Assembly (NCBI GenBank): GCA_937944105.1
Contig: CALDZP010000073.1
Location: 28,635-92,634, forward strand
Reading direction: 5' to 3'
From: an uncultured Ignavibacteria bacterium
GTDB lineage: Bacteria; Bacteroidota; Ignavibacteria; Ch128b
Length of the DNA: 64,000 nucleotides
Under the pieces are notes generated by a model. That model did no database searches and was not told the origin of the DNA. It saw only the letters and a list, made by a program, of their open reading frames with translations. Of the stretch, positions 31,166 through 40,152 are shown piece after piece. Made by a program: the position numbers and the translations under genes. The stretch's first letter is position 1; the number at the start of each line of letters is the position of its first letter.

Positions 31166-31576
31166 ATGTCCAAACTTTTTAATTACTTTGAAGAAAGAAA
31201 AGAATTATCTTATTCTTTAATAAGAATATTTCTTGGCTTTGCTCTCTTCATTAGAGGTTTAATTTTTGTGAGTGATCCTGCCACTTTAACTCGAATTGCA
31301 GGAAGTGAACAAAATTTTTATTTGTTTGCTTATGTAGCAATTGGTCATCTAATCGGAGGTTTGTTACTTGGAGTTGGTTATTTCACACGCCTTGCTTCAT
31401 TAATTCAAATTCCAATTTTAATTGGTGCCGTCTTTGTAATACATCTTAAACAGGGTCTACTAAGTTCAGGTCAATCGCTTGAAATTTCAGTGCTTGTTTT
31501 ATTTCTTTTGGTAATCTTTTTCCTTTTTGGAAGCGGAAAACTTAGTCTCGAGAAATATTTGTCTAAAAATAACTAA
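31166..31576 (+). CDS. DoxX-family membrane protein
   Basis: A 136-residue four-helix membrane protein with the DoxX-family pattern: an N-terminal LIRIFLGFALFIRGLIF helix, then GHLIGGLLLGVGYFTRLAS and a final leucine-rich pair of helices. DoxX-like proteins are small quinone- or redox-associated membrane proteins of mostly unknown role. GGAGG precedes the ATG. It continues the operon between the oxidase-like protein and the Cys-rich protein. Confidence 0.75.
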   Translation: MSKLFNYFEERKELSYSLIRIFLGFALFIRGLIFVSDPATLTRIAGSEQNFYLFAYVAIGHLIGGLLLGVGYFTRLASLIQIPILIGAVFVIHLKQGLLSSGQSLEISVLVLFLLVIFFLFGSGKLSLEKYLSKNN

Positions 31577-31584
31577 AAACAAAG

Positions 31585-31965
31585 ATGAGTTTATCTCGAA
31601 AAGTTTTTATTCCATTTTTAATATTAATTTACTTTGCAGTCATTAACGGTAATCTCATTTCGTTAGCTGAATACTTAATTCGATATGACTATATCGTAAA
31701 AAATTTATGTGTACAGAAAAATAATATAAAAAATACATGTAAAGGTTCCTGTCACTTAAAACAGAATCTTGAAAAAGTAAACGAATCAAATGGTAGTAAT
31801 CCAGAATCAATTGAATTGAAATTGTTATCGTCAATCGATATTCATTATAATCAGAACATTTCTTTATTTAATTACGACAAACACAATTGCAAGCGTATTG
31901 CTTTACAAAATCAGAGAAAAATAAATCAATTTGAAATAGAACCTGAAACACAACCTCCGGAGTAA
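31585..31965 (+). CDS. small membrane protein with CxGxCHL motif
   Basis: A 126-residue protein with one N-terminal transmembrane helix (about residues 7-30) and an exported tail that holds C42, C52, C56, H57 and C102. The core LCVQKNNIKNTCKGSCHLKQ resembles small proteins that I recall lying just upstream of TonB-dependent receptors in Bacteroidetes. The following gene is the OprC-like copper receptor, 62 bases downstream, so a copper-handling or periplasmic redox role is a reasonable inference. The C terminus is Pro/Glu-rich (EPETQPPE). Confidence 0.6.
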   Translation: MSLSRKVFIPFLILIYFAVINGNLISLAEYLIRYDYIVKNLCVQKNNIKNTCKGSCHLKQNLEKVNESNGSNPESIELKLLSSIDIHYNQNISLFNYDKHNCKRIALQNQRKINQFEIEPETQPPE

Positions 31966-32027
31966 ATATCTATTTATAACCATAATTCAAAAACATTAAA
32001 CATAATAAAAAACTACGGAGGTTTAAT

Positions 32028-33893
32028 ATGAGAAAAATTGTGTCTTTACTTATCTCATTTTTCATAATTTTTTATAATCACTTATTCTCACAAAATTATG
32101 ACTCACTTAAAACATTTGAATTACCTTCAATCGAGATTATTTCCAGAAGAGGAATTCCTTTTGTTGAAATTCATAAGTATGGAACTGATTATAACAGTAA
32201 TTTATTAAATCAAAATGGCTATACTCTGATCAGACGTGGTATCAATTTTACACAGGATTTATATGTTGAGGGTTTCAAAAAAGGTGACATTAAAGTGTTA
32301 ATTGATGGTGAACATTATCATAATGCTTGTCCAAATCGTATGGATGCTCCTGCAACACGTGTTAACATAATTGATATGGAATCTGTTGAATTAACAAAAT
32401 CGTCTTCTCTAATTGGCACAGGTGTTTACGGTAAAGTCGAATATCATAGATCAAGCTTAAGTGATGTCTTCAAATTTAAATCATTGGTTAACGGTTCAGC
32501 AGGTTATAAGAAAGATTTTGATTTTGCCGTTGCTGGTGAAGGCTTAAATTCATCGATTACTTTTAGAATTTCTCAAGGTATACCTTACCTTAATGGTGAA
32601 GGAAAATCTTTTAAGGAATTATACAATTATAAAGATAACGGTAAATTTTCTTATTACAATACTTCATTCAGACATAAATTAAATAATTTTGATTTAGAAA
32701 TTGGCAGCAATTTTACATTTGCTAATAACATATCATTTCCATACTTACAAATGGATGAGAAACTAAGCAAATCATATAACATTTATTTGAAGTATAAAAC
32801 AAATAAAATTTATTTGAATTATACTGACCATCTTATGAATAACGATTTGCGTAACTCAAGTATGTTTATGGAAACTCGTGCAAAAAATTTAACAATTGGA
32901 CTCAATGGAAAATTTTACGAAGTATATTATCGTAACTGGAATGCTGATAATGTAATTCGAATGATGTCAAATTCTATTTACAATAAACTTATGCCTAATG
33001 TTGATCAAATTGGTCTTAATCTTTCTGAAAATTTCTCTTTTGAATTTGTTAAGGTATTTTTGAAGGGTGGATTGCAATACCTAACATTCAAAGATGAAGC
33101 GAGAAAAACTTTTTATGAAGAATTGTATTCAAATGTTAGTTCAAAAAGATATTTTATTTCATCAGGAGTAACTTTTGTTTACTCACCAAAAATTCATTCA
33201 AACTTAACGGGTAAAATAATCACAGAATTTTCATCAGATTCACCGGATCCTGAACTTCTTTTTATTGCTGTGAAAAGAATGGGAAATAATCCTGACTGGA
33301 GTGGTAATCCCAATTTAAGACAACCAGTAAAATTCGGAGCTCGAGGAACTTTAGATTACAAAAACATTAGTTTTGAAATCTTTACAAATTATATTTTAAA
33401 CTATATTGATGTTGTTAAAAAAATGAAAACAAATAAACCTGTAATGACTTATGAAAATGTCAACTCCCTGTTAATGGGTTCCAATTTACATTTAAGATAC
33501 AGATTCTTTGAAACAAACATATCATATTTATGGGGCGAAAATACAAAAACAAAAAAACCACTTGCTGAAATCGCTCCACTTTCTATGAACTCGAGTTTGT
33601 ATCTTCCTGTGTTTTCTAATTTTGACATTATAGTTTATCATCAATACGAAAATGCACAAAAGAGAATCAACAAAGATTTGAATGAATTTTCTTCTGCTAC
33701 CTGGAATACAATTGGACTCGGCTTAAATTATACTTATAAAGATTTTAATTTCGATTTAAGGATAAACAATTTATTAAATCACAATTACTATCGTTTCCTA
33801 TCATTTTCTAGGAATCCTTTCAGCACTAATAGACCAGTCTACGATCCAGGTAGGAACGTAACTCTTACAATTTTCATGAGCAAAATTTTCTAA
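32028..33893 (+). CDS. TonB-dependent copper receptor, OprC/NosA-like
   Basis: A 621-residue outer-membrane receptor with a signal peptide (1-21), a plug domain (about 30-145) and a barrel to the C terminus (final MSKIF). Two short motifs match the copper site described for Pseudomonas OprC: C101-PNR-M105 in the plug and H268-L-M270 in the barrel (the CxxxM plus HxM pair). MDAPAT directly after the first motif also resembles the OprC/NosA family. NosA is an outer-membrane protein linked to NosZ copper supply in Pseudomonas stutzeri, and here the gene lies inside the nos locus. GGAGG precedes the ATG. Confidence 0.8.
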   Translation: MRKIVSLLISFFIIFYNHLFSQNYDSLKTFELPSIEIISRRGIPFVEIHKYGTDYNSNLLNQNGYTLIRRGINFTQDLYVEGFKKGDIKVLIDGEHYHNACPNRMDAPATRVNIIDMESVELTKSSSLIGTGVYGKVEYHRSSLSDVFKFKSLVNGSAGYKKDFDFAVAGEGLNSSITFRISQGIPYLNGEGKSFKELYNYKDNGKFSYYNTSFRHKLNNFDLEIGSNFTFANNISFPYLQMDEKLSKSYNIYLKYKTNKIYLNYTDHLMNNDLRNSSMFMETRAKNLTIGLNGKFYEVYYRNWNADNVIRMMSNSIYNKLMPNVDQIGLNLSENFSFEFVKVFLKGGLQYLTFKDEARKTFYEELYSNVSSKRYFISSGVTFVYSPKIHSNLTGKIITEFSSDSPDPELLFIAVKRMGNNPDWSGNPNLRQPVKFGARGTLDYKNISFEIFTNYILNYIDVVKKMKTNKPVMTYENVNSLLMGSNLHLRYRFFETNISYLWGENTKTKKPLAEIAPLSMNSSLYLPVFSNFDIIVYHQYENAQKRINKDLNEFSSATWNTIGLGLNYTYKDFNFDLRINNLLNHNYYRFLSFSRNPFSTNRPVYDPGRNVTLTIFMSKIF

Positions 33894-33903
33894 TTATTAT
33901 TAC

Positions 33904-33940
33904 AATCGGGCTGGGACTTATAACGTCTCTCAGCCCGATT
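33904..33940 (+). terminator. terminator after the copper receptor gene
   Basis: AATCGGGCTG and CAGCCCGATT form a 10-base stem, extended inward by GGAC/GTCT pairing, followed by AT-rich sequence with six T residues in a row. It starts 11 bases after the stop codon of the receptor. nosY begins 52 bases later, so nosY is either read through or has its own start. Confidence 0.75.
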
Positions 33941-33992
33941 AATAAATTATTTTTTATTTTAATAAAAAATCTTTTACCAATTCAGGATCTTA

Positions 33993-34781
33993 ATGCAATA
34001 CATAAAAAAAATTTTGAAGTTTGAATTCAACAACGTAATTCGAAGCCGATGGATATTTTTTTTCTTTGCATTCTTCTTTGTTGTCTCTTATGCACTATTT
34101 ACCTTCGAATCAAATATTCAAAAATCTTTAATTAGCTTATTTAACTTAATTATTTATTTAATCCCCTTGATTAGCTTAATATTTGGAACAATGTATTTTT
34201 ATAATTCGAAAGAATACATTGAAATGATGCTTTGCCAACCCATTCCAAGAAAATCACTATATATAGGAATATTTTTAGGCACAGCTCTTCCATTAATTAT
34301 AAGTTTAATATCGGGAATTTTAGTCCCATTCATTTTATTTAGTAATATAAACGAAGGTTTTAATTTTATTCTGCTTCTTGTTTTAATCAGTATTTTACTA
34401 ACTCTAATTTCAATTGCAATTGCTTTTCTAATTTCTACTATGATCAATGATAAAGTTAGAGGATTAAGTGTTGCTATTTTTTTCTGGCTCGTAATGGCAA
34501 TTGCATTTGATGGAATTTTGCTTTTGTTGATGTTTCTTTTAAGTGATTACCCTGTTGAAAAATTTTTGCTTTTTATCACTTTAATCAATCCTATCAATCT
34601 ATCTCGAACATTGTTTGTATTACATTTCGATATCTCCGCATTGATGGGAATAACTGGTGCAATATTTAAAAAATTTTATGGAACTACTTTGGGCATTATT
34701 GTTTCGGTGACTTCATTAATTTTTTGGATTATAATTCCATTCTGGATTGGACTAAAAAATTTTATGAGAAAAGATTTCTAA
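33993..34781 (+). CDS. nosY: ABC transporter permease NosY
   Basis: NosY, the membrane subunit of the NosDFY complex, 262 residues with six hydrophobic helices. The N-terminal FEFNNVIRSRWIFFFFAFF and the cytoplasmic EYIEMMLCQPIPRKSLYIG segment are typical for the NosY family. Its dimer binds NosF in the cytoplasm and NosD outside. It is separated from nosF by seven genes and a terminator. Confidence 0.85.
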   Translation: MQYIKKILKFEFNNVIRSRWIFFFFAFFFVVSYALFTFESNIQKSLISLFNLIIYLIPLISLIFGTMYFYNSKEYIEMMLCQPIPRKSLYIGIFLGTALPLIISLISGILVPFILFSNINEGFNFILLLVLISILLTLISIAIAFLISTMINDKVRGLSVAIFFWLVMAIAFDGILLLLMFLLSDYPVEKFLLFITLINPINLSRTLFVLHFDISALMGITGAIFKKFYGTTLGIIVSVTSLIFWIIIPFWIGLKNFMRKDF

Positions 34782-35023
34782 AAATTTTTAACTGATAATT
34801 CTTTTGTGTTCTGTCGGTAATCGTAATACTATCCATTAAATCTCAACTCATTTTATTTTTGGAATAATTTTTTTAAGAGACCTACTGTATTTTAGAATGA
34901 ATAATTCACACACTCTTAAATGGAATTAAACAAAATTTCACAAAATTCGTTAGAGGGATTATTTCCTTGATAATCTCTTTTGAACCAAATCTTTAAATTT
35001 GCTAAATAAAGAAAGGAACAACA

Positions 35024-36268
35024 ATGAAATTTGCTTATTTGGATACTTTTTCTGGACTTAGTGGTGATATGATGATTGGTGCCTTAATTTCAGCGGGGAT
35101 GCCATTTGAATATTTACAAGATGAGCTTAAAAAATTAAATATCAAAGGCTATGAATTAAGTCATAAAATTATACAAAAGCAATCAATTACTGCAATTAAA
35201 TTTGATGTTAAAATACTTGAAGAAAATAACTCTGGTGAATTGATTGATTCTAAAGAAAAGCATCAACATATAAAGCAAAGACTTCATAACCATGAAAATC
35301 ACCACTCACATCAAGGTAGAACTTACTCAGCAATAATTGAATTAATTGAAAAGAGTGAACTTTCACCATATGTAAAATCAACTTCACAAAAAATTTTCAA
35401 AACCATCGGCGAAGCAGAAGCAAAAATTCATAATGTTAAACTTGAGAATGTTCATTTTCATGAAGTTGGAGCTATTGATTCAATTATCGATATTGTAAGC
35501 ACTGCAATTGGGTTAGAATACTTTGGTATCAAAGCTGTTTATTCTTCTATCGTCTCACTTGGAAAAGGTTTTGTAGATACCCAACATGGAAAAATGCCAG
35601 TCCCAGCTCCTGCAACAATAGAAATCCTCAAAGATTATCCCGTAACTTTCCTTGATGTTCAATTTGAACTTACCACACCAACTGGCGCTGCCATAATTAA
35701 AACTTTATCTCAAGGATTACTAGATTATCAAAAAGTAAGATTCACACACATCGGTTATGGTGCTGGAAGTAAAAATATTCCTCAAATACCAAATTTATTC
35801 AGACTAATGATTGGTGAATTTTTAGAAAATTATTCAATAGATGATTCGTACATCATTGAAACCAACATCGACGATATGAATCCTGAATTTTATCCTTTTG
35901 TTATTGAAAAGTTGCTAAATGCTGGAGCTCACGATGCCTACTTGATTCCGGTAATTATGAAAAAAGGTAGACCTGGTATTGTTTTATCAACTCTTTGTGA
36001 ATCAAATAAAATAGATGAATTATTAAAAATAATTTATAACGAGACAACAACTCTTGGCGTTCGATTGATTAAAATTGATCGAAGAAAATTAAATCGTGAT
36101 TATGAAATTATACAAACAAAATTTGGTCAGATGAAAGTTAAAGTCGTAAAAAGTGAAAGTGGGAAAAAATATCTTCCCGAGTTTGAGGAATGTAAAAAAA
36201 TTGCTCTTGAGAAAAATATCCCGATAGCAGATATTTATAATGAAATATTAAAATTAAACATTGTTTGA
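35024..36268 (+). CDS. larC: nickel pincer cofactor biosynthesis protein LarC
   Basis: LarC, the nickel insertase that completes the pincer cofactor of lactate racemase and related enzymes, in a CTP-dependent reaction. The 414-residue frame begins FAYLDTFSGLSGDMMIGALISAGM, the family signature, and contains a histidine-rich stretch (HQHIKQRLHNHENHHSHQ, residues 83-100) suited to nickel storage, then VHFHEVGAIDSIIDI. It is a single uninterrupted frame. No larA, larB or larE lies in the window. Confidence 0.9.
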   Translation: MKFAYLDTFSGLSGDMMIGALISAGMPFEYLQDELKKLNIKGYELSHKIIQKQSITAIKFDVKILEENNSGELIDSKEKHQHIKQRLHNHENHHSHQGRTYSAIIELIEKSELSPYVKSTSQKIFKTIGEAEAKIHNVKLENVHFHEVGAIDSIIDIVSTAIGLEYFGIKAVYSSIVSLGKGFVDTQHGKMPVPAPATIEILKDYPVTFLDVQFELTTPTGAAIIKTLSQGLLDYQKVRFTHIGYGAGSKNIPQIPNLFRLMIGEFLENYSIDDSYIIETNIDDMNPEFYPFVIEKLLNAGAHDAYLIPVIMKKGRPGIVLSTLCESNKIDELLKIIYNETTTLGVRLIKIDRRKLNRDYEIIQTKFGQMKVKVVKSESGKKYLPEFEECKKIALEKNIPIADIYNEILKLNIV

Positions 36269-36904
36269 TTGAAATTGATAGTTCAAATTAATCTTGTTTT
36301 CTGCTTTCTTTTATTTTTAAGGGTCATTGATATGTCAGCTCAACAATTTTATATAAATCAAGAAAAATCATCATTACAAAAGGCAACATTCGGCGGTGGT
36401 TGTTTCTGGTGTACCGAAGCCATATTTAAACAAATTAATGGTGTCGTTGAAACAGTTGTAGGTTATGCAGGTGGTCATGTTGAAAATCCAACTTACGAAC
36501 AAGTATGTAGCGACAGTACGGGACATGCTGAAGTTTGTCAGGTCACATTTAATCCCGATAAAATTTCTTATGAAGAGTTACTTGAAATATTCTTCAAAAC
36601 ACATGATCCAACAAGTCTAAATAGACAGGGAGCTGATATTGGAACACAATACCGCTCGGTAATTTTCTATCATGATGAAACTCAAAAAAGATTAGCAACA
36701 GATTATATCAAAAAACTTGAAAAGTCCGGAATTTTTACGCAAAAAATAGTTACAACAATAGAGCCACTAAAAAATTTTTATAGAGCTGAAGAATATCACC
36801 AAAATTATTTTGAAAAGAATCCTTATAGTTCATACTGCATTTTCGTTGTCAGTCCAAAAGTTGAAAAATTCAAAAAGATCTTTAATAACAAATTAAAAAG
36901 ATAA
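36269..36904 (+). CDS. msrA: peptide methionine sulfoxide reductase MsrA, probably exported
   Basis: MsrA, which reduces methionine-S-sulfoxide in proteins. The catalytic motif GGGC45FWC48TEA and the later YRSVIFYHDE, AEEYHQNYF and C-terminal SYC segments are present. A TTG immediately after the larC stop gives a 211-residue protein with a hydrophobic signal-like N terminus (LIVQINLVFCFLLFLRV); an ATG at 36332 would give a cytoplasmic form of 190 residues. The hydrophobic in-frame extension suggests export to the periplasm. Confidence 0.88.
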   Translation: MKLIVQINLVFCFLLFLRVIDMSAQQFYINQEKSSLQKATFGGGCFWCTEAIFKQINGVVETVVGYAGGHVENPTYEQVCSDSTGHAEVCQVTFNPDKISYEELLEIFFKTHDPTSLNRQGADIGTQYRSVIFYHDETQKRLATDYIKKLEKSGIFTQKIVTTIEPLKNFYRAEEYHQNYFEKNPYSSYCIFVVSPKVEKFKKIFNNKLKR

Positions 36905-36959
36905 TGGATTTTTAATTTCACTAAAGGATTTTTAAATTTGTTATAAAGTGGAGGACAAT

Positions 36960-38492
36960 ATGAGAATCAATTACCTTAAAATTTTTCTAATTTTTATCTT
37001 TTCAACTTTTATTTCTTTAAACTATTTTTACGGTTATAATATTAAAATCAATCAGAAACTTTTAAATCGTTATTCTCAAATTAAATCAAAAATTGAAAAA
37101 CTTAATTGGCAAAGAGAACTGTTTAATCAATCACTCAATAAGTTTAACACCTATTTACTTTCACCATCTTCAAATCACCTGTTCACAGCAAAAGAAAAAC
37201 TCGATACAGCTAAACTTATTGCAACTACCTTCGTATCCGATGCAGATTTGAAAGCAATAATGTTTTATGAATCAGGATATTTTATCGATGATTCAATCGA
37301 TGGTAGAGCCCCGTATATAACCTACTACTTTCATTCTAATAACAAAGGATTTTTTTCAGTATCTATTTCATCTTTTTTCACATACCTCGATACATTAATC
37401 AATGTGAATCTTGATTCAACCTTAAATCTAAATTTTAATTTTGTTGATAGTGATATAATCTCTGATACAGTTGAAGCAAATGGTGGAACGGAATTTCGAT
37501 ATGACGAAGGAAAACTCACCAGTGTATTTTATGAATTAAAGAATTATCCAGAAAATGATATTGGTTCACCTGACAATATAAATCCTTACTGGAAGGTTAC
37601 ATATTCAAAGTCGGATACTAATTACCAGAACTTAGAATTTCTAATCTTCTATCTTGATCCTTTAACAGGCCAAATTATCTCTAAGATCAATTTCTCATTT
37701 GATAGTAAATATACCGTAAAAGAAAAATTCTCAATAGTTGATTCACTTGCAAAAAATTATGACGCAAATGCTAAGTTGATGTATGCAGTGGGATTAGAAG
37801 ATTCATTGGTTGATGGTAAGTCTTTCTTTCTATCATATGCATATCTTGGAAGTAACGATAAGAAATTTTCTGTAAATCTATTACTCGGTTATCCAGTTAT
37901 TGACGATTCAAGTGGTTGGTTGTTTGATGATTTGATAATAACCAAAGAAATTAATTTACTATCATACTTAGATAGCGATACTCTGATGTATATTTCAGAA
38001 ATAAATGGTGGTCAAGCTTTTAGAGATAGTATCATAATTGAAAGCATTGGTTTTCTTTATGTTCAGTCTCCTTTAGATACTTCAAATATTTATTTCCATG
38101 GCTTATATTTTGGGACAAATCCTCAAACAGTTAACCGAACCTCTTTGATAAATTTAATAAATCCTATAACAGGTCAATTTGTAAACTCTATTTTACTTAA
38201 GAATGACGATGAAATTAACCTTTTACCATCAGAATTTAATTTAGCTCAAAATTATCCAAATCCATTTAATGCAACTACAAAAATTAGTTATACACTCTCC
38301 AAGCCTTCTTTTGTACAATTAAAAATTTATGATTTACAAGGCAGAGAATTAAAAACTTTAGCCAATGAATTTTTGCCTGCGGGTACTTATGAGATTACAT
38401 TTGATGCTTCTGAACTATCAAGTGGAATTTATTTTTACAGTCTATCAGCTAATGGAATAAATAAAACAAGGAAGATGGTCCTGGTAAAATGA
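36960..38492 (+). CDS. exported protein with type IX sorting domain
   Basis: A 510-residue exported protein of unknown function. The ORF track starts at a GTG at 36948, but the ATG at 36960 preceded by GGAGG is better. A signal peptide (1-25) is followed by two similar halves with repeats such as DTVEANGGTEFRYDEGKLTS and LMYISEINGGQAFRDS, and a C-terminal type A sorting domain (about 425-510; NLAQNYPNPFNATTKISY, LPAGTYEITFDASELSSGIYF). The last domain directs type IX secretion and surface attachment. It ends in a strong bidirectional terminator. Confidence 0.82.
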   Translation: MRINYLKIFLIFIFSTFISLNYFYGYNIKINQKLLNRYSQIKSKIEKLNWQRELFNQSLNKFNTYLLSPSSNHLFTAKEKLDTAKLIATTFVSDADLKAIMFYESGYFIDDSIDGRAPYITYYFHSNNKGFFSVSISSFFTYLDTLINVNLDSTLNLNFNFVDSDIISDTVEANGGTEFRYDEGKLTSVFYELKNYPENDIGSPDNINPYWKVTYSKSDTNYQNLEFLIFYLDPLTGQIISKINFSFDSKYTVKEKFSIVDSLAKNYDANAKLMYAVGLEDSLVDGKSFFLSYAYLGSNDKKFSVNLLLGYPVIDDSSGWLFDDLIITKEINLLSYLDSDTLMYISEINGGQAFRDSIIIESIGFLYVQSPLDTSNIYFHGLYFGTNPQTVNRTSLINLINPITGQFVNSILLKNDDEINLLPSEFNLAQNYPNPFNATTKISYTLSKPSFVQLKIYDLQGRELKTLANEFLPAGTYEITFDASELSSGIYFYSLSANGINKTRKMVLVK

Positions 38493-38517
38493 AAAAGAAT
38501 TATTAAAAGATTAAATG

Positions 38518-38538
38518 GCCGGAACAAATTGTTCCGGC
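38518..38538. terminator. bidirectional terminator between convergent genes
   Basis: GCCGGAACAA and TTGTTCCGGC form an almost loop-free perfect inverted repeat, followed by TTTTTATTT on the plus strand. It lies between the stop codons of the convergent genes ending at 38492 and 38542 and can serve both. Confidence 0.85.
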
Positions 38539-38541
38539 TTT

Positions 38542-39990
38542 TTATTTCTTCACAAGGAATTTCAAATATTTAGAGTTATTGTTTATTCTCAATTCAGCAA
38601 AATATATTCCATTATTAAATTCATTTAATTCTAATTGAATTTCAAATTCCCCGTTTCCTGATTTTGTATAACTTTTTTCAAAAATTTTTTCGCCTATCAA
38701 ATTAAAAACTCTTAGAATTATTTTGTAAGTCCGATAAAAATTATCACTTATATTATATCTGATTTTAGTGTTATCGTGAGCTGGATTAGGATAAATATTT
38801 CCTATCTGAATGGTTTCTTTTCTATTCATTAAATTACTTTTCACATTCGTCAATTTTTTGAATTTATATATTCTTCCTTCATAACCAACTACATAGATTT
38901 CATTTTGTTCATCTAAACCAAATGAACTAATTGCCTGTGGTGAGCTTGCAATTAAAGTATTGGTAGGAGTAGAGCTACCATCATACTCAAGAGCCCAGAT
39001 TTTCTTTGATCCAAAATCACCATATATATACTTTCCATTTAATTCCGGAAATTCACTCCCACGATAAACATAACCACCTGTGATGCTAATCCCTTCAATG
39101 TGTGAATATTCAAAAATCGGAAAAATATAATTACCATTACAACCTGATAGATTGTACGGATGATTTCCTTCATAACACCTCCATCCATAATTTCCTCCTT
39201 TTTGTATTAAATTAATTTCTTCCCAATCATATTGACCAACATCGGCACACCAGATCTTATTTGTTAAAGAATCGAAACTAAAACGCCATGGATTTCTCAA
39301 TCCATAAGCAAAAATCTCTTTTTTAATTACTGGATTTAAGCTATCAACAAATGGATTATCAACGGGGATACCATAATTTAATGGTGTAACTGGATTGTTA
39401 ACATCGATTCTCAAAATTTTTCCTAAAAGATTATCAAGGCGCTGAGAATTGTTCTGTGGATCACCCGCTGAACCTCCGTCACCAGTTGCAATATAAAGAT
39501 AGCCATCGGAGCCAAAAGCAATACAACCTCCATTATGATTTGAATAAGGTTGTAGAAATGTCAATAAAATTAACTCAGAATTTTTATCTGCTGAATCGGG
39601 ATTTAACTGAGAAACTTTAAATCTTGAAATGACAGTTCTACGAGGATTATTAGCAGTATAATTAACATAAAAATAACCATTCGAAGAAAATTGTGGATGA
39701 AAAGCAAGACCTAACAAACCCATTTCTCCGCCCCAGGCAACTCTATCAGTTATATCCAAGAAAGTCTTTTTAGTGGTTGTATTCCTATTTCTTTCAAAGA
39801 CAATTATTCTCCCCTGTTGCTCGACAACAAAAAGTCTGTTTGTTCCATCTCTTGGAGATTGCAGGTCAACAGGATTTGAAAATTTTAAATACGGAAAAGC
39901 TTCTTCAAGTGAAAAAGAAGTTGGTCTCAGTTCTTTGCAAGTGCTTATTAAAAATGAAATCAAAATAAATAAAAATATTTTCATGAACAT
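38542..39990 (-). CDS. PQQ-type sugar/sorbosone dehydrogenase with sorting domain
   Basis: A 482-residue six-bladed propeller of the glucose/sorbosone dehydrogenase family, which oxidise sugars or aldoses with PQQ. The core is recognisable from RLFVVEQQGRIIVFE, GLLGLAFHPQF, YSNHNGGCIAFGSDGYLYIATGDGG, LGKILRIDV, YGLRNPWRFSFD and DVGQYDWEEIN. The C-terminal 85 residues (IGNIYPNPAHDNTKIRYN to KFLVKK) form a type A sorting domain. The N terminus ends LIST-C18, a weak lipobox. Its substrate is unknown. Confidence 0.85.
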   Translation of the reverse strand: MFMKIFLFILISFLISTCKELRPTSFSLEEAFPYLKFSNPVDLQSPRDGTNRLFVVEQQGRIIVFERNRNTTTKKTFLDITDRVAWGGEMGLLGLAFHPQFSSNGYFYVNYTANNPRRTVISRFKVSQLNPDSADKNSELILLTFLQPYSNHNGGCIAFGSDGYLYIATGDGGSAGDPQNNSQRLDNLLGKILRIDVNNPVTPLNYGIPVDNPFVDSLNPVIKKEIFAYGLRNPWRFSFDSLTNKIWCADVGQYDWEEINLIQKGGNYGWRCYEGNHPYNLSGCNGNYIFPIFEYSHIEGISITGGYVYRGSEFPELNGKYIYGDFGSKKIWALEYDGSSTPTNTLIASSPQAISSFGLDEQNEIYVVGYEGRIYKFKKLTNVKSNLMNRKETIQIGNIYPNPAHDNTKIRYNISDNFYRTYKIILRVFNLIGEKIFEKSYTKSGNGEFEIQLELNEFNNGIYFAELRINNNSKYLKFLVKK

Positions 39991-40074
39991 TTTAATTTTT
40001 CCTTCCTTGTTATTTTTTCAAACGAAAGTTTATAATTACTTATATAATAATCAATGGAGGAAATGAGAATAAAA

Positions 40075-40112
40075 AATCTCAGCCAGAAATGTTTAAATTT
40101 CTGACTGAGATT
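40075..40112 (-). terminator. terminator downstream of 40153-40887
   Basis: On the minus strand AATCTCAGTCAGAAAT pairs with ATTTCTGGCTGAGATT (16-base stem with one mismatch, 6-base loop) and runs directly into TTTTTTATT. It ends the transcript of the barrel protein gene. Confidence 0.85.
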
Positions 40113-40152
40113 AGTTCAGATGGGACAAAAAGTCTTTAAATGAATTATCTCT

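Noticed and set aside
35024-36268. Programmed frameshift in larC
   Set aside because: The frame is continuous for 414 residues, so no frameshift is needed.
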